NCBI GenBank assembly: GCA_963791805.1
Contig: CAWBTU010000006.1
Span: 2,027,943 to 2,091,942, forward strand
DNA from: JACMJL01 sp963791805
GTDB lineage: Bacteria > Bacillota > Clostridia > Clostridiales > Clostridiaceae
Direction: 5' to 3'
DNA: 64,000 nucleotides
This document shows, piece by piece, positions 53,547 through 62,268 of this stretch. Under the pieces are notes generated by a model. It had not been told where the DNA came from and did no database searches. It saw only the letters and a list, made by a program, of their open reading frames with translations. The position numbers were made by a program, and so were the translations under genes. The stretch's first letter is position 1; every line of letters starts with the position of its first letter.

Positions 53547-55922
53547 TTACCTTAACTGAGCTCCTAATTGGTATTCTAGTGAGCGCAATATTTTACTATG
53601 AACTTTGTTTACTTCCTCATCTGTTAAAGTCTTGTTTTCAAGTCTATAAGTAATTGAGTAAGCTATACTCTTTTTGCCTTCAGGAATCTGCTTTCCTTTA
53701 TAGATATCAAAAAACTTAACGCTTTCAACAATATTTCCACCAGCTTTAACAATAATATCTTCAATTTGTTGAACTAGTATTGCATCTTCCACTAATAAAG
53801 CCAAATCTCTTGATACAGCAGGAAATTTAGGTAATGGAGTATATCTCTTTTCCATTTTAGAGGCACTATAAAGTTTATCTAAATTTAACTCTGCTACAAA
53901 ACATCTTCCATCAATTCCGTAATTATTTCTAGCATCAGGATGAATTTCTCCAACAACTCCCACAAATTCTTTATTTAATATTATGTTTGCTGTTTTACCT
54001 GGATGAAAAGATGGATTTTCACTTTCCCTTTCAAAGGAAGCTTTATAAATCCCTAAAGAATCTAGAATATTTTCAACACTTCCCTTTAAATCTAAGTAAT
54101 CACATTCTCCATACATACCAATAGTAATAGTGTTTATTTCTTTTGGCAATTTGTTGGAATCCTCATTTGGAATATATACTTTTCCAACTTCAAAAAGCCT
54201 AGCAATTTCATTATTTTTAGAGTAATTTCTTCCTAAGGCTTCTAACATTGAAGGGATTGTAGTAGTTCTCATAATACTAAAATCTTCGCCTAAAGGATTT
54301 TTAATAGTTATAGTCTTTCTAAGCTCTGAGTCATTAGGCAATAATATTTTGTCGAATACTTTTGGGCTTATAAAGGAATAACTAATAGATTGATTAAAAC
54401 CACTTGAAATCATAGCTTCTATTATAACATCATCTAATTGTTGCTTTTCATTTTTGCCACCCTTTAATGAAACACTTTTAACTACAGTTATTGGAACATT
54501 ATTATAGCCATAAATTCTAGCAACCTCTTCAGCTACATCTTCTTTAATGTTTATATCTGATCTAAAGGTTGGAACCTGTAGACTTAATATATCACCTTCA
54601 ATAGTCGTAAGTACATCTAAGCTATCAAGATAAACCTTCATATCCTCTTTAGAGATTTCAGTCCCTAAAAATTTATTTATCCATAAAGAATCAACTTTAA
54701 GAGTTTTAACTTCAGCTTTTACTGGATATATATCAATTTCTCCTTGCATAACTTCGCCAGCAGCTAAAAGCTGTACTAGTTGGCATGCTCTATTCATACC
54801 TAATTCTGCACCATTTAGATCAATATCTTTTTCAAATCTTCCTGATGCTTCAGTTCTAATTCCAACTTTTTTAGAGGATATTCTAATATTAGTTCCATCA
54901 AAGTTTGCACATTCAAATATTACTTCAGTAGTATCCTCTTTAATTTCTGAATTTAGTCCTCCCATTATTCCTGCCAGACCTATGGTTTTATCTCCATCTT
55001 TAATGTTAAGAGTTTCAGCATCAAGGATTCTCTCAATTTCATCCAATGTAGTGAACTTTTCACCTTCAAATGCCCTTTCAACAACAATTTTCTTGCTTGT
55101 TATTTCTCTAGCATCATAAGCATGCATTGGCTGACCTAGCTCTATCATTACAAAGTTTGTGATGTCTACTATGTTATTAATAGGTCTAACTCCAGCTTCT
55201 AGAAGCCTTTCTTGTATCCACTGAGGTGAAGGAGCAATCTTTACATTTTTAACTCCTCTTGCCATATATCTTTTGCAGAGGTCATCTTTAATTTCTACCT
55301 TCAAAATATCATTTATATTTTCACTACTAGAAGCTGTATATTTTAATTCTGGCATCTTGTATGTTTTTCTTAAAGTAGCAGCAGCTTCTCTTGCAATTCC
55401 AACTATACTTAAACAGTCTGGTCTGTTAGAAGTAATCTCAAAGTCAATTACTGCGCTTTCCAAATCAAGTATTGCCTTTATATCTTTACCAATTGGCGTA
55501 TCCTGAGGCAATATCATAAGACCATGTACTGGATTCTCTTCTTCTATTCCAAGTTCCTCAGCAGCGCACATCATACCATTTGATACAACACCCCTAAGTT
55601 TACCCTTTTTTATTTTCATTCCTGGAAGAGTAGATCCATGAAGTGCAGTAGGAACTATGTCCCCTTCCTTCATGTTGTTTGCTCCAGTAACTATTTGTAC
55701 TGGTTCATTTTCACCAACCTCCACTTGACAGATTACTAATTTCTCAGCATCTGGATGTGGTTCTATTTTTAGTATTTTACCAGTAACTACATTAGAAACT
55801 TCGTCACCAGCTTTAATTACTTCTTCAACATTTGAACCTGACAAGGTAAGTGCGTCTGCAAGTTCATTTGCAGTTATATCAAAATCTATATAATCCTTTA
55901 GCCATTTTACAGGTACTTTCAT
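53547..55922 (-). CDS. pheT: Phenylalanine-tRNA ligase beta subunit
   Basis: The 791-residue beta subunit of the alpha2-beta2 enzyme that charges tRNA-Phe. Domains in order: N-terminal tRNA-binding (EMAP/OB) domain at about 40-150, B3/B4 editing region with SNRPDCLSIVGIAREAAA, B5 domain, a core catalytic-like domain, and the C-terminal ferredoxin-fold anticodon-binding domain starting near FPAVSRDLALLVED (about 700-791). The ATG at 55922 follows TAGGAGGA. It is co-transcribed with pheS 17 nt upstream and under the T-box leader at 56990-57235. Confidence 0.97.
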   Translation of the reverse strand: MKVPVKWLKDYIDFDITANELADALTLSGSNVEEVIKAGDEVSNVVTGKILKIEPHPDAEKLVICQVEVGENEPVQIVTGANNMKEGDIVPTALHGSTLPGMKIKKGKLRGVVSNGMMCAAEELGIEEENPVHGLMILPQDTPIGKDIKAILDLESAVIDFEITSNRPDCLSIVGIAREAAATLRKTYKMPELKYTASSSENINDILKVEIKDDLCKRYMARGVKNVKIAPSPQWIQERLLEAGVRPINNIVDITNFVMIELGQPMHAYDAREITSKKIVVERAFEGEKFTTLDEIERILDAETLNIKDGDKTIGLAGIMGGLNSEIKEDTTEVIFECANFDGTNIRISSKKVGIRTEASGRFEKDIDLNGAELGMNRACQLVQLLAAGEVMQGEIDIYPVKAEVKTLKVDSLWINKFLGTEISKEDMKVYLDSLDVLTTIEGDILSLQVPTFRSDINIKEDVAEEVARIYGYNNVPITVVKSVSLKGGKNEKQQLDDVIIEAMISSGFNQSISYSFISPKVFDKILLPNDSELRKTITIKNPLGEDFSIMRTTTIPSMLEALGRNYSKNNEIARLFEVGKVYIPNEDSNKLPKEINTITIGMYGECDYLDLKGSVENILDSLGIYKASFERESENPSFHPGKTANIILNKEFVGVVGEIHPDARNNYGIDGRCFVAELNLDKLYSASKMEKRYTPLPKFPAVSRDLALLVEDAILVQQIEDIIVKAGGNIVESVKFFDIYKGKQIPEGKKSIAYSITYRLENKTLTDEEVNKVHSKILRSLEYQLGAQLR

Positions 55923-55939
55923 TCTCTAATCCTCCTACT

Positions 55940-56959
55940 CTAAAATTGATTTAAAAATCTCATATCACTTTCATAAAGCAATCTAATATCATCTATCTCA
56001 TATTTCATCATTACCATTCTATCAAGTCCAAAACCAAAGGCAAAACCACTATAAACTTCAGGGTCTATTCCACAGTTTCTTAAAACTTGAGGATGTACCA
56101 TACCACAACCTAAAATTTCAATCCAGCCGCTACCTTTACAAACCTTACATCCAGCCCCACCGCATGCAAAGCAGGAAGCATCCATTTCTGCAGAAGGCTC
56201 TGTGAAAGGGAAATGATGTGGTCTAAATTTAGTTTTTACATTTTCACCATAAAGTTTTTTAGTGAACACGTCTAAAGTGCCCTTTAAATCAGCAAAGGTT
56301 ATTCCTTTATCAACTACTAACCCTTCAACTTGATAAAAGATTGGAGAATGAGTTGCATCCACTGCATCTGATCTATAAACCTTTCCTGGGGATATCATCT
56401 TTATTGGTGGTTTTTGTTTCTCCATAGTTCTAATTTGAACTGGAGAAGTTTGAGTTCTTAATACTATGTTTTCATCAATATAAAAAGTATCTTGCTCTCC
56501 TCTTGCTGGATGGTTTTTAGGAATATTTAATGCCTCAAAATTGTAATAATCCAGTTCTATATCTGGACCTTCTTCTATAGTAAAACCCATAGAAATGAAT
56601 ATGTCTTTAATGCTTTCTTGAAGCAAATCAATTGGATGCCTTTTACCTATAGTTTGCTTTTTGCCAGGCATTGAGATATCTATTATTTCATTTTGAAGGC
56701 TATGTTCTTTTTCTTTTCTTTTAATTTCATCTGAAGCATTGGTTATAAAGCCTTCTACGCTTTCTCTAACTTCATTAGCCAGTTTCCCGATTAATGGTCT
56801 TTCAGTTTCAGAAAGTCCTCCCATACCTCTTAAAATTGCTGTTAACTCACCCTTTTTACCTAAGTACTTTACTCTTATAGCCTCAAGTTCAGTTCCACTT
56901 GACGCATCTTTTAATTCTTTAAGCGCTATTTCCTTGATTTTCTCTAATTTTTCTTTCAT
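55940..56959 (-). CDS. pheS: Phenylalanine-tRNA ligase alpha subunit
   Basis: The 339-residue catalytic alpha subunit. The N-terminal coiled coil (1-about 85) ends near KGELTAILRG; class II motifs follow: motif 2 HSPIFYQVEGLVVDKG, the phenylalanine pocket FRPHHFPFTEPSAEMD and motif 3 GFAFGFGLDRMVMMKY. A Cys-rich insert CFACGGAGCKVCKGSGW could bind zinc and is common in this subunit. The ATG at 56959 follows AAAGGAGA; an upstream ATG at 56977 includes that site. Expression is expected to depend on uncharged tRNA-Phe through the T-box. Confidence 0.97.
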   Translation of the reverse strand: MKEKLEKIKEIALKELKDASSGTELEAIRVKYLGKKGELTAILRGMGGLSETERPLIGKLANEVRESVEGFITNASDEIKRKEKEHSLQNEIIDISMPGKKQTIGKRHPIDLLQESIKDIFISMGFTIEEGPDIELDYYNFEALNIPKNHPARGEQDTFYIDENIVLRTQTSPVQIRTMEKQKPPIKMISPGKVYRSDAVDATHSPIFYQVEGLVVDKGITFADLKGTLDVFTKKLYGENVKTKFRPHHFPFTEPSAEMDASCFACGGAGCKVCKGSGWIEILGCGMVHPQVLRNCGIDPEVYSGFAFGFGLDRMVMMKYEIDDIRLLYESDMRFLNQF

Positions 56960-56989
56960 TTGATTATCTCCTTTCATTTTTTTGCAAAT

Positions 56990-57235
56990 AAAAAAACCAT
57001 CCCATGAAAGGGACGGATAATAACCGTGGTACCACCCTAATTGACAATAATTAATACTGTCCTCTTAGTTAAAAAATAACGGTTCCTACCGCTTGCCACT
57101 ACTAAGCAATTAATATGCTTAAATTCACAGCAAGAGCTCCAGAGTGAACTTCAATATACATTATCATAAAGAGGCTTTCAGTCGGTGACCCCTTCTCCCT
57201 TAATGCACTATATATTTACTCTCTCCATCAAAGCT
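56990..57235 (-). promoter_or_regulatory. T-box riboswitch of pheST, phenylalanine-specific
   Basis: The conserved T-box AGGGTGGTACCACGG is at 57038-57024 on the minus strand. The terminator CCGTCCC / GGGATGG (57016-57010 / 57003-56997) is followed by seven T at 56996-56990. Stem I begins near GGAGAGAG (57228). The specifier is UUC (57148-57146, followed by A) in GAAGTTCACTCTGGAGC, a phenylalanine codon that agrees with the downstream genes. Uncharged tRNA-Phe would pair with it and prevent termination. Confidence 0.93.
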
Positions 57236-57316
57236 AATTTATTTACTTGGGTTTTATTTTACCCTTATAAAACAATAATGTCAATTATTTTATTCTAACT
57301 TCTCGCTTCTAGCCTC

Positions 57317-58099
57317 TTACTTCTCATTCTGCCTTACATACTCAAACATCATAATTGAACTTGCTATAGCAACATTTAGTGACTCAGCATTTCCTGGCAT
57401 AGGAATTTTCACTTTAGTAGCTGCTCTGCTTAAAATTTCATCAGAAACTCCGTTTCCTTCATTTCCAACAGCAATTATTACTTTACCTTTTAAATTCTCA
57501 TTATAAAAGCTGTTTTCTCCCTCTAAAGAACTAACTATTAGCTTAAACCCTGATGATATTATTTTCTCTAAAGTCTGAAAATCCTTTAATTCCAATATAG
57601 GTAGATGAAAAATAGAACCCATAGTAGACCTTAAAGTTTTATCATTATAAACATCAACTGTACCTTTTAATAATATAACGCCTAAAGCACCAGCCGCATC
57701 AGCAGTTCTAATTATAGTGCCCAGATTACCAGGATCTTGAACTCCATCAACAAGCACATAAAGGCCATCTTCTGTGGATAAGTTTACAGTTCTATTCTCT
57801 ACAACTGCCGCTATACCTTGTGGTGTTTCTGTAGAGCATAGAGTTTTAAAAAGTTTGTCTTCTATCCAATAAACTTTTGTTTTTTCTTGCAGTTTATCAG
57901 ATATTTCAAACTTATCGAATCTTTCCTGTTGATTCTCAGAAACAAAAATCATTGGAACCTTAAACTTTGATTCAAGTGCTTCTGAAACAAATCTAAAACC
58001 CTCAACAATAAACTTTTGTTCTATATTTCTATACTTTCTTTCCTTTAGCTTTTTAATTCCAGCTACAATTGTGTTATCTTTACTTTGAATAATATTCAA
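57317..58099 (-). CDS. SpoU-family RNA 2'-O-methyltransferase (TrmH/RlmB-like)
   Basis: A 260-residue SPOUT methyltransferase. An N-terminal L30e-like substrate domain (1-about 95, with EQKFIVEGFRFVSEAL) precedes the knotted SAM domain with its three motifs: DPGNLGTIIRTADAAGA, VGNEGNGVSDE and IPMPGNAESLNVAIA. It methylates a ribose in rRNA or tRNA; the target cannot be fixed from sequence. The TTG at 58099 follows AAAGG. In many clostridia it lies between rplT and pheS, as here. No promoter is obvious between it and rplT. Confidence 0.9.
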   Translation of the reverse strand: MNIIQSKDNTIVAGIKKLKERKYRNIEQKFIVEGFRFVSEALESKFKVPMIFVSENQQERFDKFEISDKLQEKTKVYWIEDKLFKTLCSTETPQGIAAVVENRTVNLSTEDGLYVLVDGVQDPGNLGTIIRTADAAGALGVILLKGTVDVYNDKTLRSTMGSIFHLPILELKDFQTLEKIISSGFKLIVSSLEGENSFYNENLKGKVIIAVGNEGNGVSDEILSRAATKVKIPMPGNAESLNVAIASSIMMFEYVRQNEK

Positions 58100-58166
58100 A
58101 TTATCACAACCTTTTCAATTGATAGTTGTTAATTGAAAGTTAAGGATAAATTCTCAACTTTCAACT

Positions 58167-58192
58167 AAAAAAAATGCAGCCTAAGCCGCATT
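58167..58192 (-). terminator. Terminator of infC-rpmI-rplT
   Basis: AATGCGGC and GCTGCATT (minus strand, within 58192-58173) pair with one G-U, followed by eight T (58174-58167). Confidence 0.85.
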
Positions 58193-58196
58193 TATA

Positions 58197-58556
58197 TTAA
58201 GCATTTAATTGTTTTTTAGCTATATCTACTAAATCAGAAAATGCCTTTGGATCGTTAATTGCTATTTCTGAAAGCATTTTTCTATTCATATCGATTCCAG
58301 CAAGTTTGATTCCGTTCATGAATCTTGAATAGGAAAGACCATTTAGTCTTGTACCTGCATTTATTCTTGCTATCCAAAGTCTTCTGAAATCTCTCTTTTT
58401 AAGCTTTCTTCCAACATAAGCATTTCTTAAAGCTCTTACTACTGATTCATTTGCAGTTTTAAATAACTTGCTTTTTCCACCATAGTAACCTTTTGCAAGC
58501 TTTAATACTTTTTTATGATTCTTACGAGCGTTTACAGCTCTTTTTACTCTTGCCAT
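58197..58556 (-). CDS. rplT: Ribosomal protein L20
   Basis: The 119-residue L20, an early 23S rRNA-binding protein, with the typical basic N-terminal helix MARVKRAVNARKNHKKVL and the C-terminal domain NGIKLAGIDMNRKMLSEIAI. The ATG at 58556 follows GGAGG. It is the last gene of infC-rpmI-rplT. In B. subtilis L20 represses this operon by binding the leader; the leader found at 59380-59478 is consistent with that. Confidence 0.98.
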   Translation of the reverse strand: MARVKRAVNARKNHKKVLKLAKGYYGGKSKLFKTANESVVRALRNAYVGRKLKKRDFRRLWIARINAGTRLNGLSYSRFMNGIKLAGIDMNRKMLSEIAINDPKAFSDLVDIAKKQLNA

Positions 58557-58584
58557 TTATTTAAACCTCCTCTAAGCCTGATAA

Positions 58585-58782
58585 TTATAGATATGGTAAT
58601 AACTTTTTCATAGTCTTTAATTGAGTTGATGAAACATATCCAGTTTTTCTAAGATTTCTCTTTGTTTTTGAACTTTTCTTTGTCAATATATGACTTTTAA
58701 AAGCTTTACCTCTTTTAAGTTTTCCAGTACCAGTAATTTTAAATCTCTTAGCTGAGGCTTTATGTGTTTTCATTTTAGGCAT
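58585..58782 (-). CDS. rpmI: Ribosomal protein L35
   Basis: A 65-residue basic protein of the large subunit, with the standard start MPKMKTHKASAKRFKITGTG and RNLRKTGYVS near the middle. The ATG at 58782 follows GAGGGAG. It lies between infC (22 nt) and rplT (28 nt). Confidence 0.98.
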   Translation of the reverse strand: MPKMKTHKASAKRFKITGTGKLKRGKAFKSHILTKKSSKTKRNLRKTGYVSSTQLKTMKKLLPYL

Positions 58783-58804
58783 AATAAAATTCCCTCCCTC
58801 TAGT

Positions 58805-59320
58805 TTATGATTTCTTTGGTGCCAATATCATAATCATATTTTTACCTTCTAATCTTGCAGGTCTTTCTACAATGCAAACATCTTCTACTTTTTCAAGAAA
58901 AGATTTTAAGATTTTATTGCCTATGTAAGCATAATCTGCTTCTCTACCTCTAAATCTTACAGTAACCTTAACTTTATCTTCTGCTAATAAAAATTTTCTT
59001 GCATTGTTAGCTTTAATATCAACATCATTTTCCATGATAGTTGGGCTTAGTCTCACTTCTTTAAGAAGAACTATTTTCTGTTTCTTCTTTGCTTCTTTAT
59101 CTTTTTTAGATTGTTCATAAATGTACTTTCCAAAATCCATAACCTTACAAACTGGTGGTTTTGCAGTTGGGGAAATCATTACTAAATCTAATTCCTTACC
59201 CTCTGCATAAGTTAATGCTTCTCTAGAAGACATCATTCCAAGCTGTGAATTATCACTGTCTAATACTCTTACTTCTTTTTCCCTAATTTCTTCGTTTAAA
59301 AGAAAATCTTTACTTATAAT
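58805..59320 (-). CDS. infC: Translation initiation factor IF-3, probable AUU start
   Basis: A 171-residue IF-3: N-domain ISKDFLLNEEIREKEVRV to YEQSKKDKEAKKK, a basic linker, then the C-domain KEVRLSPTIMENDVD, VTVRFRGREADYA and MIMILAPK. IF-3 checks the start codon on the 30S subunit. The Shine-Dalgarno GGAGG (59330-59326) is followed by TGAAA and then ATT (59320-59318). A GTG at 59326 overlaps the Shine-Dalgarno and cannot be used. AUU starts in infC are known in E. coli and B. subtilis and let IF-3 limit its own synthesis. It heads infC-rpmI-rplT behind an L20-type leader. Confidence 0.95.
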   Translation of the reverse strand: MISKDFLLNEEIREKEVRVLDSDNSQLGMMSSREALTYAEGKELDLVMISPTAKPPVCKVMDFGKYIYEQSKKDKEAKKKQKIVLLKEVRLSPTIMENDVDIKANNARKFLLAEDKVKVTVRFRGREADYAYIGNKILKSFLEKVEDVCIVERPARLEGKNMIMILAPKKS

Positions 59321-59379
59321 TTTCACCTCCGGATTAATATAACATACCTAATTTATTGACATTAACAATAAAAGTCAAT

Positions 59380-59478
59380 AAAAAAAGACGACTAACGCCG
59401 TCCCAAAATACAAAATGATATTGCATAACCCTACTGACAAATGTCGTAAGGTGAGAAACGGCTTGTTTCTGCTTGACA
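59380..59478 (-). promoter_or_regulatory. L20-type ribosomal protein leader of infC-rpmI-rplT
   Basis: Minus-strand leader containing AGCAGAAACAAGCCGTTTCT and the downstream TCACC typical of the Firmicute L20 leader. It ends in a terminator GACGGC / GTCGTC (59402-59387) with seven T (59386-59380). In B. subtilis L20 binding favours the terminator. I call it from recalled consensus and position, not from a covariance search. Confidence 0.75.
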
Positions 59479-59484
59479 AATAGT

Positions 59485-59513
59485 ATTTTACTACAATATA
59501 AAGACTCTGTCAA
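59485..59513 (-). promoter_or_regulatory. Sigma-A promoter of infC-rpmI-rplT
   Basis: On the minus strand a perfect TTGACA (59513-59508) and TAAAAT (59490-59485) with 17 nt between, directly ahead of the L20 leader. Confidence 0.85.
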
Positions 59514-59663
59514 CTACTTATATAAAATTGCCCAATATTGAGTGTTCAAATTTAAAATTGTCCATAAACATACTTAATCTCTCCAGCTCCCTTGTAGCAG
59601 GAAAAAATATATAGTATAGCACACAGAGATGCAAGTAAAACCACTTGCAAAACAAGACTTTTC

Positions 59664-60863
59664 TTAATTTGTTGATATAAATTCAGAAATTTTTTCATCC
59701 ACATAAAGCCACCCCTTCCATCCAAGATGCATAATATCTGTCATAAAATATGGTTCATAGTCTTTGTCTGTCATTTTTAACGATGCTACTTTGTACTTTT
59801 GAGCTACTGCTTCCACAGCATCATAGTAGGCACCTCTTTTTTCTTTTGTTATACCAGTATAATCATAGAAAAGTCCATTTACTGGCATAATAATTAAATA
59901 TGGCTTAGCTCCAACGCTTTTAGCAGTCTTTAGGAGCTCATCAAGATCCTTAAACTCTTTAGAATCTTTTGGATGCACAAATACATCTTTACTTACATTC
60001 TTCATTTTATCCATATTAGGTCCTACATATTTCGAATAATAGGAATCCTCTATATTGAATATGTTATTAGTTGAAGCCTTCTTACCCATAGCCTCCGCTT
60101 TTTTTGTTTCTTCTTCCCAATTAATACTCTTTAGCTTAGGCTTACTATTTGTATTAAGCTTATTATCTTTTATATATTTAATACTTTGAACAAGATCTCT
60201 TGAATAAAGTAATCTTTCTCTAAAAAAGTAGTAAGGCTTGAATACATAATATCCTACAGTACTTAAAGCATTCTTTTTAAGATACAGCTTTGCATATAAC
60301 GCCGGTGCTTTGAACTTATCATTATCCTTGAGATTTTCATATACTCTTTCTGCTACAATTTTTTTTTGTGCTTGGGATATGTCGTTATTGTTCAAATATG
60401 TATAAAACTGCTGTTCAGAGAAGTTCATGCAAAATTCATCAGGGCTTACTCCTCCTATGTCAGTGAACCACTGTAATGATACAACTATTCCAATCTTTTT
60501 ATCCTTTAATTTGTTTCCTAAAGCTCCAATATTCATGGTATCTTGAAGTGATTGAACATGCCCTCTCCCAACAACATCAATATAGTAGGGGTCTTCCTTT
60601 GTTGGAAAGAATGTCACGGGATTTTGAGGAACATTTGAACCTAATTCTGAAGACCCAAAAAGCATAAAATTCTTTGAATCAATACCTTTTTCTTGAATAA
60701 CAACACCCTCATTCTTTACTGTAGACCCATAAACAGAAGCCAGCTTATCTGAATATTGGCTATTTAATTGTTTTTCTAGTATTTTGTCGGTAATGAATAC
60801 AAATATAGCAAGTAAAATCAATGTTGCTCCTATTACTATAAAAAAACGGCTTAATCTTTTCAT
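59664..60863 (-). CDS. dltD: D-alanine transfer protein DltD
   Basis: A 399-residue protein with one N-terminal membrane anchor (about 7-27) and an extracellular SGNH/GDSL-like domain. The catalytic serine is in FGSSELGS (S71 or S72), and the Asp-His pair in DIMHLGWKGW (D376, H379). DltD acts on the outside in the last step that puts D-alanine on teichoic acids. The ATG at 60863 starts 3 nt after dltC. It is the last dlt gene. D-alanylation lowers surface charge and raises resistance to cationic peptides. Confidence 0.95.
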   Translation of the reverse strand: MKRLSRFFIVIGATLILLAIFVFITDKILEKQLNSQYSDKLASVYGSTVKNEGVVIQEKGIDSKNFMLFGSSELGSNVPQNPVTFFPTKEDPYYIDVVGRGHVQSLQDTMNIGALGNKLKDKKIGIVVSLQWFTDIGGVSPDEFCMNFSEQQFYTYLNNNDISQAQKKIVAERVYENLKDNDKFKAPALYAKLYLKKNALSTVGYYVFKPYYFFRERLLYSRDLVQSIKYIKDNKLNTNSKPKLKSINWEEETKKAEAMGKKASTNNIFNIEDSYYSKYVGPNMDKMKNVSKDVFVHPKDSKEFKDLDELLKTAKSVGAKPYLIIMPVNGLFYDYTGITKEKRGAYYDAVEAVAQKYKVASLKMTDKDYEPYFMTDIMHLGWKGWLYVDEKISEFISTN

Positions 60864-60866
60864 TGT

Positions 60867-61100
60867 CTACTTCACTCTCGCTTCTAAATACCCTATGATT
60901 TTATTTGGAGTATCGATATCCTTTCTCTCTATCTCTGTAGGCTGAATTGCTATTCCTAATTCAGTTTCAATCTCTAGAATTAATTCTATTACCCCTAATG
61001 AGTCCAATAGACCATTTTCAAAAAGATTGATATCTTTATCTTCTCTTACCTCATCAGTACCACAAATGCTTTCTAATATTTTTAATATTTTTTCTTCCAT
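60867..61100 (-). CDS. dltC: D-alanyl carrier protein DltC
   Basis: A 77-residue acyl-carrier-like protein. The phosphopantetheine attachment serine is S34 in ENGLLDSLGVIEL, matching Ser36 of B. subtilis DltC. It carries D-alanine as a thioester from DltA to DltB at the membrane. The ATG at 61100 follows GGAGGG. It is tightly spaced between dltB and dltD. Confidence 0.97.
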   Translation of the reverse strand: MEEKILKILESICGTDEVREDKDINLFENGLLDSLGVIELILEIETELGIAIQPTEIERKDIDTPNKIIGYLEARVK

Positions 61101-61116
61101 TTATTTTCCCTCCATT

Positions 61117-62268
61117 TTATCTATTATATAAATACCCTGAGAATATTAATAAACCAAAGCAGACCACATTAAAGTTTATAACAATAGCACATATTTTCCA
61201 CCAAGTTTCATTTTTATATTTTTTATAGTAAGGACTTTTTCTTTGAAAATAATCTGTAGCTATTAAAGTCAGTGCCATATAAAGTCCATATATTATGTAA
61301 AACCTTTTAAAGCCATGCCATATGCCCATGGTGCCCATGGTTATTATATAGGCTAAATAAGAAGCTGTGAATCGGCTTTTAAATACTTTTTTCTTCATAA
61401 AACCCATAACACAACGGGTATATATAAAATCTCTAAACCATACTGACAAGGATATGTGCCATCTATCCCAGAATTCTTTCATATTACGACTTAAAAAAGG
61501 TGCATTAAAGTTTTCTGGCATTTTTACCCCTAGAATATAGCCTGTACCTACTGCCATTAAACTATATCCAGCAAAGTCAAAGAATAAATATACAGTATAG
61601 ACATACATATATTGAAGAACATTTGATAGGGTATGCACACTGCTTATTTTGCTTAACCAATAAGTATTGAACATATCCGCAATAATGAATTTGTACACCG
61701 CTCCTCTAGCAATTTTCATTATACCTGGAGATAAGTATTGTGATAAATAATCATTTCCTTCTATTTTACTATTAATTTGTTTCTCAAATTTCCGAGACCT
61801 GTCTATTGGCCCAGAGCTTAAAGAAGGAAAGAAATATAAAAAGTACATTATATCAAGTATACTCATTCTCTTAATAAGTCCATCATAGGTCTCTACTATT
61901 ATTTGAACTACCCTAAAGGTTACATAGGAAATCCCTATAAAACCTATAGTTCTTACAGTAAAATGTGGACTTAGCTTCACAATCACAAGGGGTAGAATGG
62001 CTAAGGCTACAGCAGCCCTCATTATCCATCTATTTTCACTTTTTTTTCTTATATAAAAATATCCTTCAATAAGAATTAATTCCCCTAGGAAAAATAAAAT
62101 AAAACATCCCCACTCTATCTTGTTGTGACCTATATACAGGTTAATCATGAAACATGTCACAATTAAACCATAATATTTAATTTTTTTACCCATGGCCCCC
62201 AGCACTATGGCTGGTATTAAGCTTAAAAATAAAACGTAAAAGCCAAACAAATCACTATATGGTGTCAT
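61117..62268 (-). CDS. dltB: D-alanyl transfer membrane protein DltB (MBOAT)
   Basis: A 383-residue MBOAT protein with about eleven helices that passes D-alanine from DltC across the membrane. The conserved histidines are H271 in FWDRWHISLSVWFRDF and the catalytic H318 in MGIWHGF; DFAGYSLMAVG and SSGPIDR are further family blocks. The ATG at 62268 shares its A with the dltA stop (TAATG) and follows GGAG, so the two are translationally coupled. Confidence 0.96.
   Translation of the reverse strand: MTPYSDLFGFYVLFLSLIPAIVLGAMGKKIKYYGLIVTCFMINLYIGHNKIEWGCFILFFLGELILIEGYFYIRKKSENRWIMRAAVALAILPLVIVKLSPHFTVRTIGFIGISYVTFRVVQIIVETYDGLIKRMSILDIMYFLYFFPSLSSGPIDRSRKFEKQINSKIEGNDYLSQYLSPGIMKIARGAVYKFIIADMFNTYWLSKISSVHTLSNVLQYMYVYTVYLFFDFAGYSLMAVGTGYILGVKMPENFNAPFLSRNMKEFWDRWHISLSVWFRDFIYTRCVMGFMKKKVFKSRFTASYLAYIITMGTMGIWHGFKRFYIIYGLYMALTLIATDYFQRKSPYYKKYKNETWWKICAIVINFNVVCFGLLIFSGYLYNR

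Larger units (their letters stand above)
59321..59663. other. Gene-free interval between infC and dltD
   Basis: This 343-nt interval holds the infC promoter and L20-type leader. Nearer dltD there is a weak hairpin GCAAGT / ACTTGC (59646-59630 region) and a possible second promoter with a 17-codon frame (59518-59571). I see no real gene. Confidence 0.6.
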
